Shown here: positions 23,319-34,549 of the stretch, one piece after another
How positions within the stretch are numbered: position 1 is the stretch's first letter
Layout of the letters: each line of letters begins with the position of its first letter
Assembly (NCBI GenBank): GCA_017893485.1
Contig: CM030368.1
Coordinates: 171,867,004 to 171,931,003 of the forward strand
DNA from: Hemerocallis citrina
Taxonomy: Eukaryota > Streptophyta > Magnoliopsida > Asparagales > Asphodelaceae
Direction of reading: 5' to 3'
Length of the DNA stretch: 64,000 nt
Notes under the pieces: model-generated
Databases searched by the model: none
What the model saw: the letters and a program-made list of their open reading frames with translations, nothing else
Told to the model about the DNA's origin: nothing
Translations under genes and position numbers: made by a program

Positions 23319-24997
23319 TTGTACACATCGGAGACATTCATCTCCAATGGAACAAGTCTCACACGTTCACCTTATTTTGATGGAAAATACTATGATGTTT
23401 GGAAAGTTCGTATGTCTCACTTTTTACACATGCTTGGAGAAGAGGTACGGAATGTTTGTGTAAACCAAACCGATATCCCTGTCTGTGATGGAAAAAAGGG
23501 CTTTAACAAAGCTGAACTAGCATTGAAAACTGCAAACTCCAAGGCTATGATAGCACTCTATGCAGGTCTAAATAATGAAGAACTGATGCGATGTGGCAAA
23601 ATTGCAAAACAACATATGAAATCTACAACAACATGCTAAAATGGCTTGAAGAAACTGCATTTGAGGTAAAGGCAAAAGTTAATTTATGCTTTTATAAGTT
23701 TGATGTTTTCGTATGTTGCCATGAGAGAATGTAGACCAGATGCTTACCCATTTTGATATTATCGCACATGGGCTTGAGAGCTTAGGTAAGGGGTTGGATG
23801 ATGACCGAAAAGTCGGAAAACTCATAAGCTGTCTCACGCCTGAATGAGACATAAAATTTACTGCAACGAGGGAGATGCTTGAAGAGAAAGGATTTGACTA
23901 CTACACCTTTCAAGGAAAATTGGATACGTATGGAATGGAGATGACTGAAACAAAGAGATACCGGCAGAACATTGGGATTGAGCCCAAAACTGAAGAAAAG
24001 ACCCTTGAAAGCAGAAACTTCAATACGAAGAAATTGCATTATTGACAAAAAGATTCAACAAGGACATCAAGCAAAAATTTGGACGATCTCAAGGATGAAA
24101 AGACAAAGAAGACGTGCTACAAATGCTAGAAACCAGGACACATTCGCGCAAATTGTCCTTTTTCCTAAGATAGAGAGCAAACTTATCACTCCAATTCAGA
24201 TCGTAAAAAGAAAGCACTAAAGGCAACTTGACTAGATACAAACTCCAGCGATGAAGATGAAGAACACAACGACCTTGGATTGATGATTCTTGGGGATGGT
24301 GAGGTGCAATCACCACACCAGTAAGAGGTAATCGAAGAACTCACTTATGATGATTTTGTTGACATGTGTAATGGCTTATGAGATTATGCAAAGAAATTAA
24401 GCCGTGAGTTGAGACAATAGAAACAAATATCTAATTAATCACATGACTCTTTTATTGCTAAAAACCAAAAGTTGAAAAATAAAAATTCTTTGATTATTGA
24501 GAATTTTGAGTCATTTAGGAAAAAATCATGATGTGTTGATAAAAGAAAATGAATGTTTGAAACAACAGATTCAAAAATCTCTAGCAACACATAATGAAAA
24601 TCTAAAGGAAATTCATGAGAAATCTGCTCATATTGCTAAACTCACCGATGATCTAAATGAATGCAAAAAAAAATTTGATGAGGCAGTAGAAGGTTGTAAG
24701 GAAGTACTCGAACATAATAGGATACTTGAAGCTACTCTAGACACTCTTCGTTGGAATACCAAAGACGGTGAGAAAATTAGAAAAAGACTTTGTAATAGAA
24801 TAATCGAGCTTGAAAAAATGGTTGAAAAATATGTAGGGCCCAATTATCTTAAGACAACGAATTCAAGGTCATATCATGATAATCGAGCACTTGGTTACAA
24901 TGAGCCAATAAAACATCAAAATTCTAAGCAATCTTGTCATTCACATATGCATAGCCACCAAAATAGTTACAACCAACACCTTAGGACATATTTCTGA
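23319..24997 (+). pseudogene. Decayed copia (SIRE-type) gag
   Basis: The frame opens at ATG 23319 and shows the N-terminal gag signature SPYFDGKYYDVWKVRM, then remains open to 23636. Frameshifts and stops follow, but the pieces are in order. A CX2CX4HX4C zinc knuckle stands at about 24114-24160 (CYKC, stop, KPGHIRANC) with a stop inside it. A charged Lys/Glu-rich coiled-coil segment follows at 24420-24900, the longest open part being 24497-24997. A long gag with a coiled coil after the knuckle is typical of SIRE-like elements. Gag packages the RNA in a cytoplasmic particle. This copy cannot make an intact protein. Confidence 0.78.
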
Positions 24998-25109
24998 CAA
25001 TTGTGCTTTAAAAGGAATACTAACTTCGTTTGAATAAAGAAGAATACAAGTGCAGGAACATTACCTACTTGGATACCTAGTAATCTTAATGTTGGTACAT
25101 CAATGGATT

Positions 25110-25170
25110 TCACCTAAAGATTGGTGGCACCTTGATAGTTGATGCCTAAAGCTCATGATGGATGAAAATA
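25110..25170 (+). pseudogene. Trace of the copia protease start
   Basis: The frame reads DWWHLDS, a stop, then CLKLMM. This matches the copia aspartic-protease start (W-x-L-D-S-G-C), with the active-site Gly codon changed to TGA. No further pol is visible downstream, so pol ends here. Confidence 0.55.
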
Positions 25171-25599
25171 ACATTTTGCATCACTATTAAGAAAAGAAAA
25201 GGGGAGGACACAATTTCATTAACTTTTAAAGGTAATTCAAATTTAGTTTAATTTTTATATAGACTTTTGGTAAGCAAATTAAAACACAATTCATTTCTCT
25301 CAACTACACGATATAAGTTACATAGTGAATTTTAATAAATATGCATATTAGCAAAACTGTTAAAGGTAAATGAATTTTGGTTCAATATTTTGTAATCATA
25401 TAATTTTGGTAAAGTAATTATTAGAAAATTAGTACTGATGTTTACTATATGCTAATAAACTTACACTCAAATGACCAATCCTATCGACAGTCAGATCCCC
25501 AAATCTTCTCTTTCCTTCTATGACATATGGGGCCCATTATTTATGTATTTATACATCTTCTTTTTCCTCTCCTCAGCCTCCACAAAAAACCCTAACCCT

Positions 25600-26804
25600 T
25601 ATTTCTAAACCTATCACTTCTTCATCTGATTTTCTAGCTTCTTAATACCAAACTTATGAAATCTCATCTCCTCTCTCGCTCTAAATTGCATCCAAAGGTC
25701 AATATTCAAAGTCTAAAGGTAAGAAATTCATTTCTACTAACTCTAAATTAATTTCTCTGCACAGAATAGTTTTTCGCAATACTGTTTGTACTGATGTATA
25801 TTTTCATACCCTTTCACCCTCATGTTGTACCCATCCGTTCAATTGCTCTTGGTTCTTTACGAGGAGAATTTAGTAACATGGTTAGAATCATACGCGAATT
25901 TGGGTGGGAAGATTATATCACCACCTTTAGTATCCACTCCGATTCTCTCACCCGTCAATTTTATGCAAATCTAGACGGTATTAAGGACAATGTTCTCACA
26001 CTCTCTTCGATCATTCTTAGTAAACATGTTCAAATCACCCCGAGTATCTTCGCTCCCGATATAACATTCCTGAGGGTGAGTTTGAGGCCTATCATCTTGA
26101 TTTCAACTCTCTTTTATATGAACCGGGTCATGAAAAATCTACCGTCAAATCATTAATTCTTAAACCCAGTTCTCACACCGTTGCACACCCTTCACCCACC
26201 GACTTCACAGACGACGCCCGTGTTTTAAATAAAATTGACAATACAAATATTTGACCTAAAGGAAATGATAAAACTGCAATTAGAGTCGATCAATCATTCC
26301 TAATCTTTCTCATCTTGGGTGAGTACAAATTTGACCTCGCCACATTCATTATTCACACCATGAATCAAGCTACTTCTCGTAATCGTTCTCTTCCCTTCAG
26401 CTCTCTTATCTACAACTTGGCCTCGTCTAACCATTGAAAATTACCTTCTTAGCAAAGCTCCTTTGCCGATCCTTCCTCAACAAATGGGTATTGACATCCT
26501 GTTTGGTCAACAGGCTTGTCACAGTCAAGCCCAACTTGATCGCCAAGCTGAACAAGAACAACAACCACATCAAGCACCATCTTCATCCTCTTCTCGTCGC
26601 AAGAATGCTACTCCTCCATCCTCGAAGTCTATTTTTATGACCCAGGCTCAATTCGCTACTCATGAAAGGCAAGTACATAACTACTATGTCAACACCATCG
26701 AATTCTTGCAAGACAAAAAGGACTGGGAACTCCTTCCCCCTCCTTCCGATGGAGATGAAATTGATGAGAGTGGTGAAGAAGATGAAGATGATGATGAGGA
26801 ATAG
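25600..26804 (+). pseudogene. Acquired ORF resembling plant transposon protein family PF20167
   Basis: Between the truncated protease and the polypurine tract a new coding segment appears in element sense. It is preceded by leader-like CT-rich sequence with TATTTATA near 25545. The frame at 25794-26156 includes REFGWEDYITTFSIHSDSLT followed by RQFYANL, like the start of the putative plant transposon domain (PF20167). Other frames carry FEAYHLDFNSLLYEPGHEKS and then a polar C-terminus. The last part (26463-26804) is open, rich in Gln and Ser, and ends in an acidic Glu/Asp tail. At least three frameshifts break it. The family call is from memory of motif style and is tentative. Confidence 0.5.
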
Positions 26805-27474
26805 TTTTATTGTTTATGTTGTTGCACTTTTTGACGTATGGAGTCTCTTTTGTATGCTTGAATGTAACTCCACTTTAGAGTTTATTTTGTAAACATCTCT
26901 ATCGTGAAATTGAATGTAGTACTTGCAACGCTCATCATGTTAACTTGAATCTCTTTAAAAGTTCATATATGAATTATAAATCTCGCACTTATCTATGACT
27001 AGTTATTTTCTTCATCACATTTTATTATGACTAGTTGTTTTCTTCTTTGAATCATTATTTTTAGTTATGATCTTTTGGCCGATCATCCGCCTGGTAGACT
27101 GTGCTACCTTCTGTTATTTTTCCTTTTTACGAATTATTTTGTTTTTCCTCCTAATGCTTTTGGTGTTTTCCAAAAAGGCGGAGAAATAATTTGAGTATAA
27201 ACTCTAAATTAAAATCTAAATTTAATCAATTTCATACATCTCTTTTTCTAGACTATTTCTTCTCATACTTATGAATGTATGTAAACTTATGAATGACTGA
27301 GTTATGTAAACTTATGAATGACTGAGTTTTGATTTTTGCATACATTATGCACCATGAACACACATTTATTAAATTCCTATGTGCATGAATTTAGGAGGAG
27401 TACTGGATTAAGAAGGAGAACTTGAATTTCCTTTAATATAATTTGTAAATTCTAAGATATGTTTTGTTCACACC
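26805..27474 (+). other. Copia 3' untranslated stretch
   Basis: T-rich DNA between the acidic-tail ORF and the polypurine tract. TAAACTTATGAATGACTGAGTT is repeated as a short tandem pair near 27288-27328. No gene is seen. Confidence 0.5.
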
Positions 27475-27486
27475 AAAAGGGGGAAA
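27475..27486 (+). promoter_or_regulatory. Polypurine tract of the copia element
   Basis: AAAAGGGGGAAA lies one base before the 3' LTR start. Confidence 0.85.
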
Positions 27487-27487
27487 T

Positions 27488-28456
27488 TGTTGACCCTAAG
27501 TTTGGTGTGCACAAAATGTATCATTTACAACTAATATTTTTAGTTGAAATTTACAAGATTTACATGAAAATGAAAATAAAAAATAAAGATCCAAAATGAT
27601 TTGCAATCAAGCAAAAGAGGCATGTATCAAAGAAGGTTGCAATTATCAAAGAAAAGAGCATGTTCCTTAATCCCCAAGGAAGACAACAAAAATAGTTTAT
27701 TTATTTATGCTTTTGTGAAGATATATAATGCAAAGTATTGTTAATTGACTGATTAGTATACGGAAAGAATATAAAGTGGATTCGCCAAATAAAGTAGAAT
27801 CTGCACAATGACAGTCGACCGTACAATACGTCAGTCGACTGTACAATATGTCGATCAACCGTGACAACAATCGACTACCCATCCAGTTCAAAAAGTGAGT
27901 TAGTCGACCGGTCACCCTTCGAATTTTTAGTTGAAGAGTGAACGGTCGACTGCTCAATAAAGCAGTTGTCCGACTACGTGTAGTTTTGACTATTACAGAA
28001 ATATCTTTTCATTTTTTGAAAGATACATTCCCTCATTTTATAAATAGAGGTGAATTCACTGAGTGTTCTTTATCTTTTGCAATTATAATTATTCTGAACT
28101 AATCAGTCAATTAACGATCCGAGTGTGAGAGCTTTTATTGAGAGTTTTTCTTTTCTTCCACTTCGATGAGGTTTGCGGGACTTCTTTATAGAAGCCCTGC
28201 GGGTGTAATAGGACTCTCGGCCTGAATTCCAAGAATCAATGTACAAGGATTTAAAGTTCAATGGAATGCTTGTGGCAGAAAATTGCTATAAATAGGTGGT
28301 GTGGACGTAGACCTGGAGTCGAACCATGTTATATCGCTGTGTCTTGCTTGTTGCTCTGTTTTCATTCTCAAAGTCTATCTCTTTACTTTATGCATTTTAT
28401 TTAAGTTTTTAATTTCCGCACAATCACCCTATTCACCCTCCCTAGGGTGATTTACA
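27488..28456 (+). repeat. 3' LTR of the copia element
   Basis: It starts TGTTGACCCTAAG and ends GGGTGATTTACA. A TATA box (TATAAATA) is at 28039-28046. It has several substitutions and a short deletion relative to the 5' copy, so the insertion is not very recent. Confidence 0.9.
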
Positions 28457-28735
28457 GTATGTGGGTATTTATAGTCACTTTTGGGGTCAGTTTTAAGTAA
28501 TGATTTATCTCTACTTCTCAGTGTTTTTGAATTGAATTGATTATCTCTTCTTCATGAATGGATAAGAGTGGTTGGTGATATTGAGTTAAAACTCTCCTCA
28601 TGATAAAAAATATGGTTTTTGAACCATTTCTGATAAATAAGAGTTTAAATCATAATTAAATAATATGGAATCATTTATATTAGGCTGTTATGATAACTCA
28701 GTAAGACAGATCCATTTTCGGTTATTGGACAAGCT

Positions 28736-30170
28736 AGATGAAGAGCATTGTCGGGATCTAAGAGAGTCGTTCGAGAGGTGGGTTTGGGGTACAACTCTAG
28801 GGGTGAGTTGAGCTCCAAACTCGTTGCGGAAGAAGGCCACTCGGGAGGTGAGCGAGATGAAGATCATCTCCAGGTTCTAGGATAGAGCCGTTCGGGAGGT
28901 GATTTTAAGGAGCAAACAAGGGGTGAGTTGAGTTCCGAACTCGTTTGGAAGAAGGCCGCTCGGGAGGTGAGCAGGTTGAAGAGCATCACCAAGCTCTAAG
29001 AGAGAGCCGTTCGGGAGGCGAGTTTGAAGAGTAACTCTCGGGGTGAGTTGAGCTTCGAACTCGTTTGGAAGAAGGCCGCTCGGGAGGCGAGCGGGATGAA
29101 TAGCATCACCAGGCTCTAGGAGAGAGCCATTTGGGATGCAAGTTTGAGGAGGAACTCTAGGGGTGAGTTGAGCTCCGAACTCATTGTGAAAGAAGAGGAT
29201 TGTTTGGGAGGCTAGTTTTGTAGAGGATTGTATCTTTTGTACTCTTGATGTGACCAGTTGTATGAGTGTTCAAATTGCGAGGAATACCCAGCACACTCAC
29301 TTGGCAGCAAGTTGATAAGGCAGCTCTAAGGACCATGAGTATGGACTCTGAACAGGTTGACAAAAATTTTTAGGAGTACTCGAATGGCGAGCCGTGCCCG
29401 ACCTTATGAACCATGAATGGACTCCACACTTGTCTAGGGTTGTTTTGGGAGCACTCGAATAGCGAGCTGTGTCCCGTATACTTGCTCAGGTGCAAGTGGC
29501 TAGAGCGGCCCTATAAACCATGAATGAACTCCAAATTAGGTGACAACGAGTTTTGGGAGCACTCAAATGGCGAGCTGTGTCATGCACACTTGCTCGGGGG
29601 CAAGTGACTACTAATGTGATCCTATGAACCATGAATGAACTCCATACTTGTTCAGAATTATTTTGGGAGCACTCGATTGGCGAGTTGTGCCTCACATACT
29701 TGCTCGGGTACAAGTGGCTAGAGCGGCTCTATGAATCATGAATGGACTCCGAATAAGGTGATGATAAGTTTTGGGAGCACTCGAATGGCAAGTCGTGCCC
29801 CGCATACTTGCTCGGGTGCAAGTGGCTAGATCGGCTCTAAAAATCATGAATGGACTCCAAACAAGGTGACGACGAGTTTTGAGTGCTCTCGAATGGCGAG
29901 TCGTGCCCCGCATACATGCTCGGGGGCAAGTGGCTAGAGCGACTCTAAGAACCATGAGTGGACTCTGCACTCATCTGTTGATGTGCTTAGTGAGTGGATG
30001 GTGTTGCTCGGGGGTGAACCATGTGTCTAACTCATTGTTTGCATCCGATCAAATTGTACAAAAATTTTGCAAAGGAAAATACTAAAAATTTATTGAAAAA
30101 GTAAAACTAAGCTGCTACTTTGATGCTAGCCTTTATTACATGTTATGACCATTATGATTGTCGGTCTTTA
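28736..30170 (-). repeat. Tat-b 3' UTR tandem arrays (120-bp and 109-bp units)
   Basis: The first array has GGGTGAGTTGAG at about 28801, 28922, 29041 and 29161, a period near 120 bp. The second has GAGCACTCGAATGGCGAG-like starts at about 29449, 29558, 29667, 29777 and 29885, a period near 109 bp. The element runs on the minus strand, so these lie just upstream of its 3' LTR. The reverse ORFs here (29486-29970) are repetitive translations of the array. Confidence 0.8.
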
Positions 30171-30599
30171 TTATATGTCACGCCCTGCTTCCCATTATAC
30201 GGGAACACAGGCACGTAATTGAGGTCTAGCGAATGATATAAGTATGCCAACTCATAGCATCCATAAGCTGTATAATTCCAGTAAGCTCAACAATACAATA
30301 ATAATCACAGGAACAAGAATATAATACCATAACCAATATCTGAGATACAAGGACTTACATAATAGCCAAAAAATATGCAATATGATAACAGTACGTCATG
30401 ATCCTCGGTAACGCATCACCAGTACCTATATAAACAGTAAGAAAAGTGGAGAATACCCGTTAGAGCAAGCTTCGGGCGACAAGTAATAGCAAGTAGTGAA
30501 GGAAGTAAAGGACTGCATAACAATAACAAGAAATTGGAACAATATTAGAGTCAATAAATGATAAACGATAACAAGATCAAAAGTGAATAATTAATGGTA

Positions 30600-31091
30600 G
30601 CACTATCACATTTACCTGATACCCGGACCCAACTCGGACCCGACATTGGACCGAAACCGACCCGATATATACGGGTCCGGGTCCTAAAATAAGACCCGAT
30701 GCACTTCCGTGTCCGGGTCCGGGTCCGCTCAAAATAGAACCGCCCCGGACCTGTTAAAAATACCCAAAAAAATATGTAGTTTGAATAATAGGGTTATAGG
30801 ATATAAATGTAAATAGTAATTGGTTAAGATAGATGTGTAAACATAATTTTTATTCATGTACTTTAGTGTAAAAATTGTTGGAACCATAGAGTATCGGGTG
30901 CAAAAATACTTAAGTGCAAATATATATTCACCACTACTGGACCCAACGAGTATATTTTTTTAACTAGGACCCGGACCCGATTCTCGCAAGTCCTGGTCCT
31001 GCCAATTTTTGGACCCGTGAGATACCGGGTCTGGGTCTGGGTCAGGGTAGTGGAGGACTCGACCCGATAGGACCCGATATCAGCTCTAATC
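30600..31091. mobile_element. GACCCG-rich insertion, possible non-autonomous hAT-type element
   Basis: About 490 bp begin and end with dense GACCCG/CGGGTC words around an AT-rich core. AATGGTA stands at both edges (30593-30599 and 31092-31098), compatible with a near-perfect 8-bp duplication. Subterminal CCCG-type repeats are known in some plant hAT elements. I do not see a clean terminal inverted repeat, so the class is tentative. Confidence 0.4.
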
Positions 31092-31398
31092 AATGGTACG
31101 ATGGTCGGTAAATAGTAGTTAATAATCAGTAATTGTCGACCAATAATCAATATCAATAAATCAATAGTCAATAATACAATTATCAGTGACAATGATCAGT
31201 AACATGATCAGGTATCAGGAGTCAATATCAGGAATCATTATTCAAGAATCATTAATCAGTTATTAGTGTCAGTGTTCAACAGTAATCTTATATCTATCAT
31301 TCTTTTATCAGCTTATCTAATGCACGCAATCCTGCGTCCCATAGAACAGGTTCGGGTTCATACAATCAAGTGAACGTTTGACTCTAGTAGTGATTTCT

Positions 31399-34300
31399 TG
31401 TAACCCTTGTTCCTGATTGTACGGGTTATTTATTCTTTGTATCTCTTTTGATGTATTTTCTCCCTAATTTATTATATTCGGGCCTTTGTCGTGTTATGGG
31501 CTCACTAAATTCAATTAATTATTGTATTGTTGCTTGTTGGCCCAACTACACTCAAGCCCAACCCCTAATCTTATTGGATATTGGATCCTAGTCTAAAGCT
31601 ACCCACAACCCAATTCCCCTAACTAACCAGACTAATTCTCCTTCAATCCCTCAAATCTCCAACTCCCCACGATCTCCTCTTCATTTTTTTTTAATATTTA
31701 AAATACCCCACTTCTCCCACAATCAGAACCACCCCTTAACAAACTCACACTCTCTCCCGTTCTCTCTCCCTCTCCTATTCTCAAAACAAACCCAAACAAA
31801 CCTAACAAAAACCCGTTCTCTTCTTCCCCGTCCTCGCATTCACCCAAAAACACCCAAGCTCTCGCCATTAACCCACTCCCGTCGAACCCATCACCATCCC
31901 TGACCTCGCTCCATTGCCGAACCACACTCATCCCCTTCCTCATCACTCGCCGTTCGCCACCACCACCACAGAACCCATCGCCTTCACAAACTCCGAAACC
32001 CATCCAACTCGCCTGCACCCAATTCAGTGCCTCCTTCACCCTCGCTCTCGACCTCCAACACCATCCCCTCCGTTCGCCAGCAACCGCCCAGCTCCGCCCT
32101 CTGTTCGAACCCAACGATAGAGTCGTCACCGCACGCCGTCGCTTCTCGATGTCGCACCATTGCCTCTGCCGTGCCTCAGTCACCACGTCGCTCCCCGACG
32201 TAGTGTCACCGCCGAAGCACCGCCGTTCGTCGCCGTCCCATCTCTCCCTCTCGCACTATGTTTCAATCGAAAGAACGAAGAAGAAGAAGAAAGGGAAAAG
32301 GACAGGGACGATTTTGGACCGACGGATCGTGTCAAGATCCGTGCGATCGAGATCGCTGTTCGGTGTTCTCTCACAGCGGATCCCAGACCGCTGTCCCGTG
32401 TTTGGTGCAGATCCGCTGTGTGGACAAAATCCCATTCGCTGATGCCGCTGTTTGCTGTTCTACCCGCACTGAATCCTCTCGCTGCCTTGCTGTTTTGGCT
32501 GATCGTGTGGGGATTAAATCACTGTTGCTGTTGTTGCTGTTGGAGTTTTTCGCACGCATTTCGCCCGTACTCTTGGGATTGTTCCCCGGGATTCTGATCC
32601 CATTATTCTTACTTTATTGAATCGACTATCACGAAAAAAGCAAGTCCACTTGAACTCATTTAATTATTGTGGTTCAAGCTTATTGATCTCCTGCAAGTAG
32701 TTCCAATTTATTTATCGATAATTTTGCCTTGTGTCCCATCTCGTTAAGAGTATCGAGGGTTTACACGAGCTAACCCGACGTACTCTTGACTTCTTTTATT
32801 ATCCATTGACTCAAACCCAAGCCTAGACATACATTTGACATGAATAAATAAATAAATTTGTACATGAAGAAAATATGCCATGATTAAATGTATATTATTT
32901 ATGTGAAACCTTGTGACTTGAACTTGATAAATTCACTTGACTTGCCATTTAGAAAATTCACAATGCTTGCTTCACATTAACCTTGATATATGTGTGATTC
33001 ATTAGTTCGATAACTACTCACTTAATGAATATAAGCATGATAGTTTTTATAAAATTCTTGTTGCATGTATTGTTTAGCACAGAGGTTTCGACCCTGTAAA
33101 TATGAGAATTAGCACATAAGATATAAAAGAGAGTTTTTTTACCCATTGGACCTAGTTTCCAACCCAAGTGACAAATCTTAATTTGAAGTCACGAGCTGTA
33201 AAATATAACGGTTTTAGTCCCGCTAGTCTACATTTTCAGACTGCAGAAATTACTATAACCTCGACATATTTGATGGTGTAATACTATGTAAAAGTGTTAG
33301 AATGCTATGAAATTTTCCAGGAACCTTACAGACATGCTTAGGGTTCACCTCAAATTTCTGTAGATTTTTATAACATATTTATACCATGTTTTCACCCCTT
33401 AGAAGTTGACACCTAGCTGCTGCCAGAACAGCTGATCTGCAAAGATTAGAGTTTTTAGCCTAGATACAGTTAAAACTAGCGGACAGTCCCTGAATGTAAT
33501 TTGTACCCTATCTGTCTAGATGTCCATAGCCTACTAGAAGTTTGAATTTGGAGCTTTAGTCTAGGAGTTATACCTGTTTTAGTGTGACTGTGTCAGCCAT
33601 TTCAGATTTACTATTTCTTGCTTATTATTGTGTAATATACCATGTTGCTGCATTATCATTATTCACTTGACATTCTTATGACTACCCGCATATCCATATA
33701 TGACTTAACAAAATACTAAACAAGCCGGGGTTTCTAAGGGTTGACCTCGTAGTGGACCGTCTCAGAAAATGTACTCGGTAGGGCCCCTATGTTACATGGA
33801 CTTGTTATATGGAAGGTGAAGAATACCGGTGGAGACGTGAACTTGTTATCTTGTTATCTTGTTATCGTGATATACCCGAGTACACGCTCTGTAGACCCCA
33901 CCACGAAGTCTAAAACGAATACTGTTGTGCGTGCATCGAACCTGTAGTATGGGATGCAGTAGTACGTGCACTAGTTAGGAGAAACAACTTGATAATAGAC
34001 CTAGTTGACATATTTACATACTTGATAAAGACCATTGCTATTAGTACCATTATTGCCCTTGCAAATTTGATCTTGATTCATATTTCCTACACGTACCTTA
34101 CTCCTTTACTCTCTGTTTTCACTACTTGCCGTCCATACTTGCTCTAAGGACATTTATTTTTTTTCTTTAGTTAACCCAGCCACAGGTGAACCCGAGGATC
34201 TACCAGAAGGAGTCGGCGAGCAGTACTTTTAGATTGGAGCAACTGCTTGATAATAAATTATTTCCTTTCTTGTTCTTTTCATTCATTGTAATTCATTTGT

Positions 34301-34549
34301 TCATTTAGACTTGTATCCCGGGCTTCTGACCCGTAACTGCTACTTATCTCTCAGTATTATTATCATGTTGGATTATTAATTTCTTGAATTCAATTATTGT
34401 TCTGTGATGTTATTATTTGCATGGTTGTGATATAATTTTCTGAGTATTGTTGAGTTGGGACTGGTACAGCTTATGAATGATATTAAAATCATTCGCTGGG
34501 CCTACGTCATGAGCTCGTATTCCCGTATTTTGGGAAGCGGGGCGTGACA
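31399..34549 (+). mobile_element. Solo LTR A5 (family A), forward, inside A4
   Basis: It starts TGTAACCCTTG, ends GGGAAGCGGGGCGTGACA and is 3151 bp. The perfect duplication TTTCT is at 31394-31398 and 34550-34554. The A4 sequence resumes in register after it. It has the family layout: GC-rich leader at about 31720-32600, donor-like GCAAGT at 32640-32645, then AT-rich remainder. The ORFs of 60-160 codons in the leader overlap on both strands and are not conserved with other copies. Confidence 0.92.

Larger units (their letters stand above)
22272..28456 (+). mobile_element. SIRE-like Ty1/copia element, non-autonomous, complete with TSD
   Basis: The element is 6185 bp and flanked by the perfect duplication GTATG (22267-22271 and 28457-28461). 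Its LTRs of 982 and 969 bp are alike. The internal part has an initiator-Met primer site, a decayed gag, a first trace of protease, then a foreign-looking coding segment (25600-26804) in place of the rest of pol, and a polypurine tract. Reverse transcriptase and integrase are absent, so it must have moved with proteins from a relative. The gag architecture is the basis for the SIRE assignment. Confidence 0.88.
21970..28735 (-). mobile_element. 3' LTR of reverse Tat-b element, split by a copia element
   Basis: The right-hand (3') end of the LTR on the minus strand is TGTTTCTGTAGAGG in plus reading at 21970. The LTR includes the ACAGACCCTCCGACACTC block shared with 40556 and is broken at 22271 by the copia insertion. 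It resumes at 28462. A TATA box (TATAAATA on minus) is at 28466-28473. Near 28707 ACAGATCCATTTTCGG matches the Tat-d LTR at about 40848. The outermost part and the polypurine tract are missing, so a deletion joins the LTR to the array at about 28735. Confidence 0.72.

Noticed and set aside
25719..25764. Intron in the acquired ORF of the copia element
   Set aside because: GTAAGA to GCACAG borders exist, but 46 bases is shorter than plant introns normally are.
29486..29970. Reverse ORFs rich in ATCTRAS words
   Set aside because: They are translations of the 109-bp array of Tat-b.
31698..32620. ORFs of 60-162 codons on both strands
   Set aside because: They lie in the leader of LTR A5. Composition keeps frames open, and there is no family similarity.
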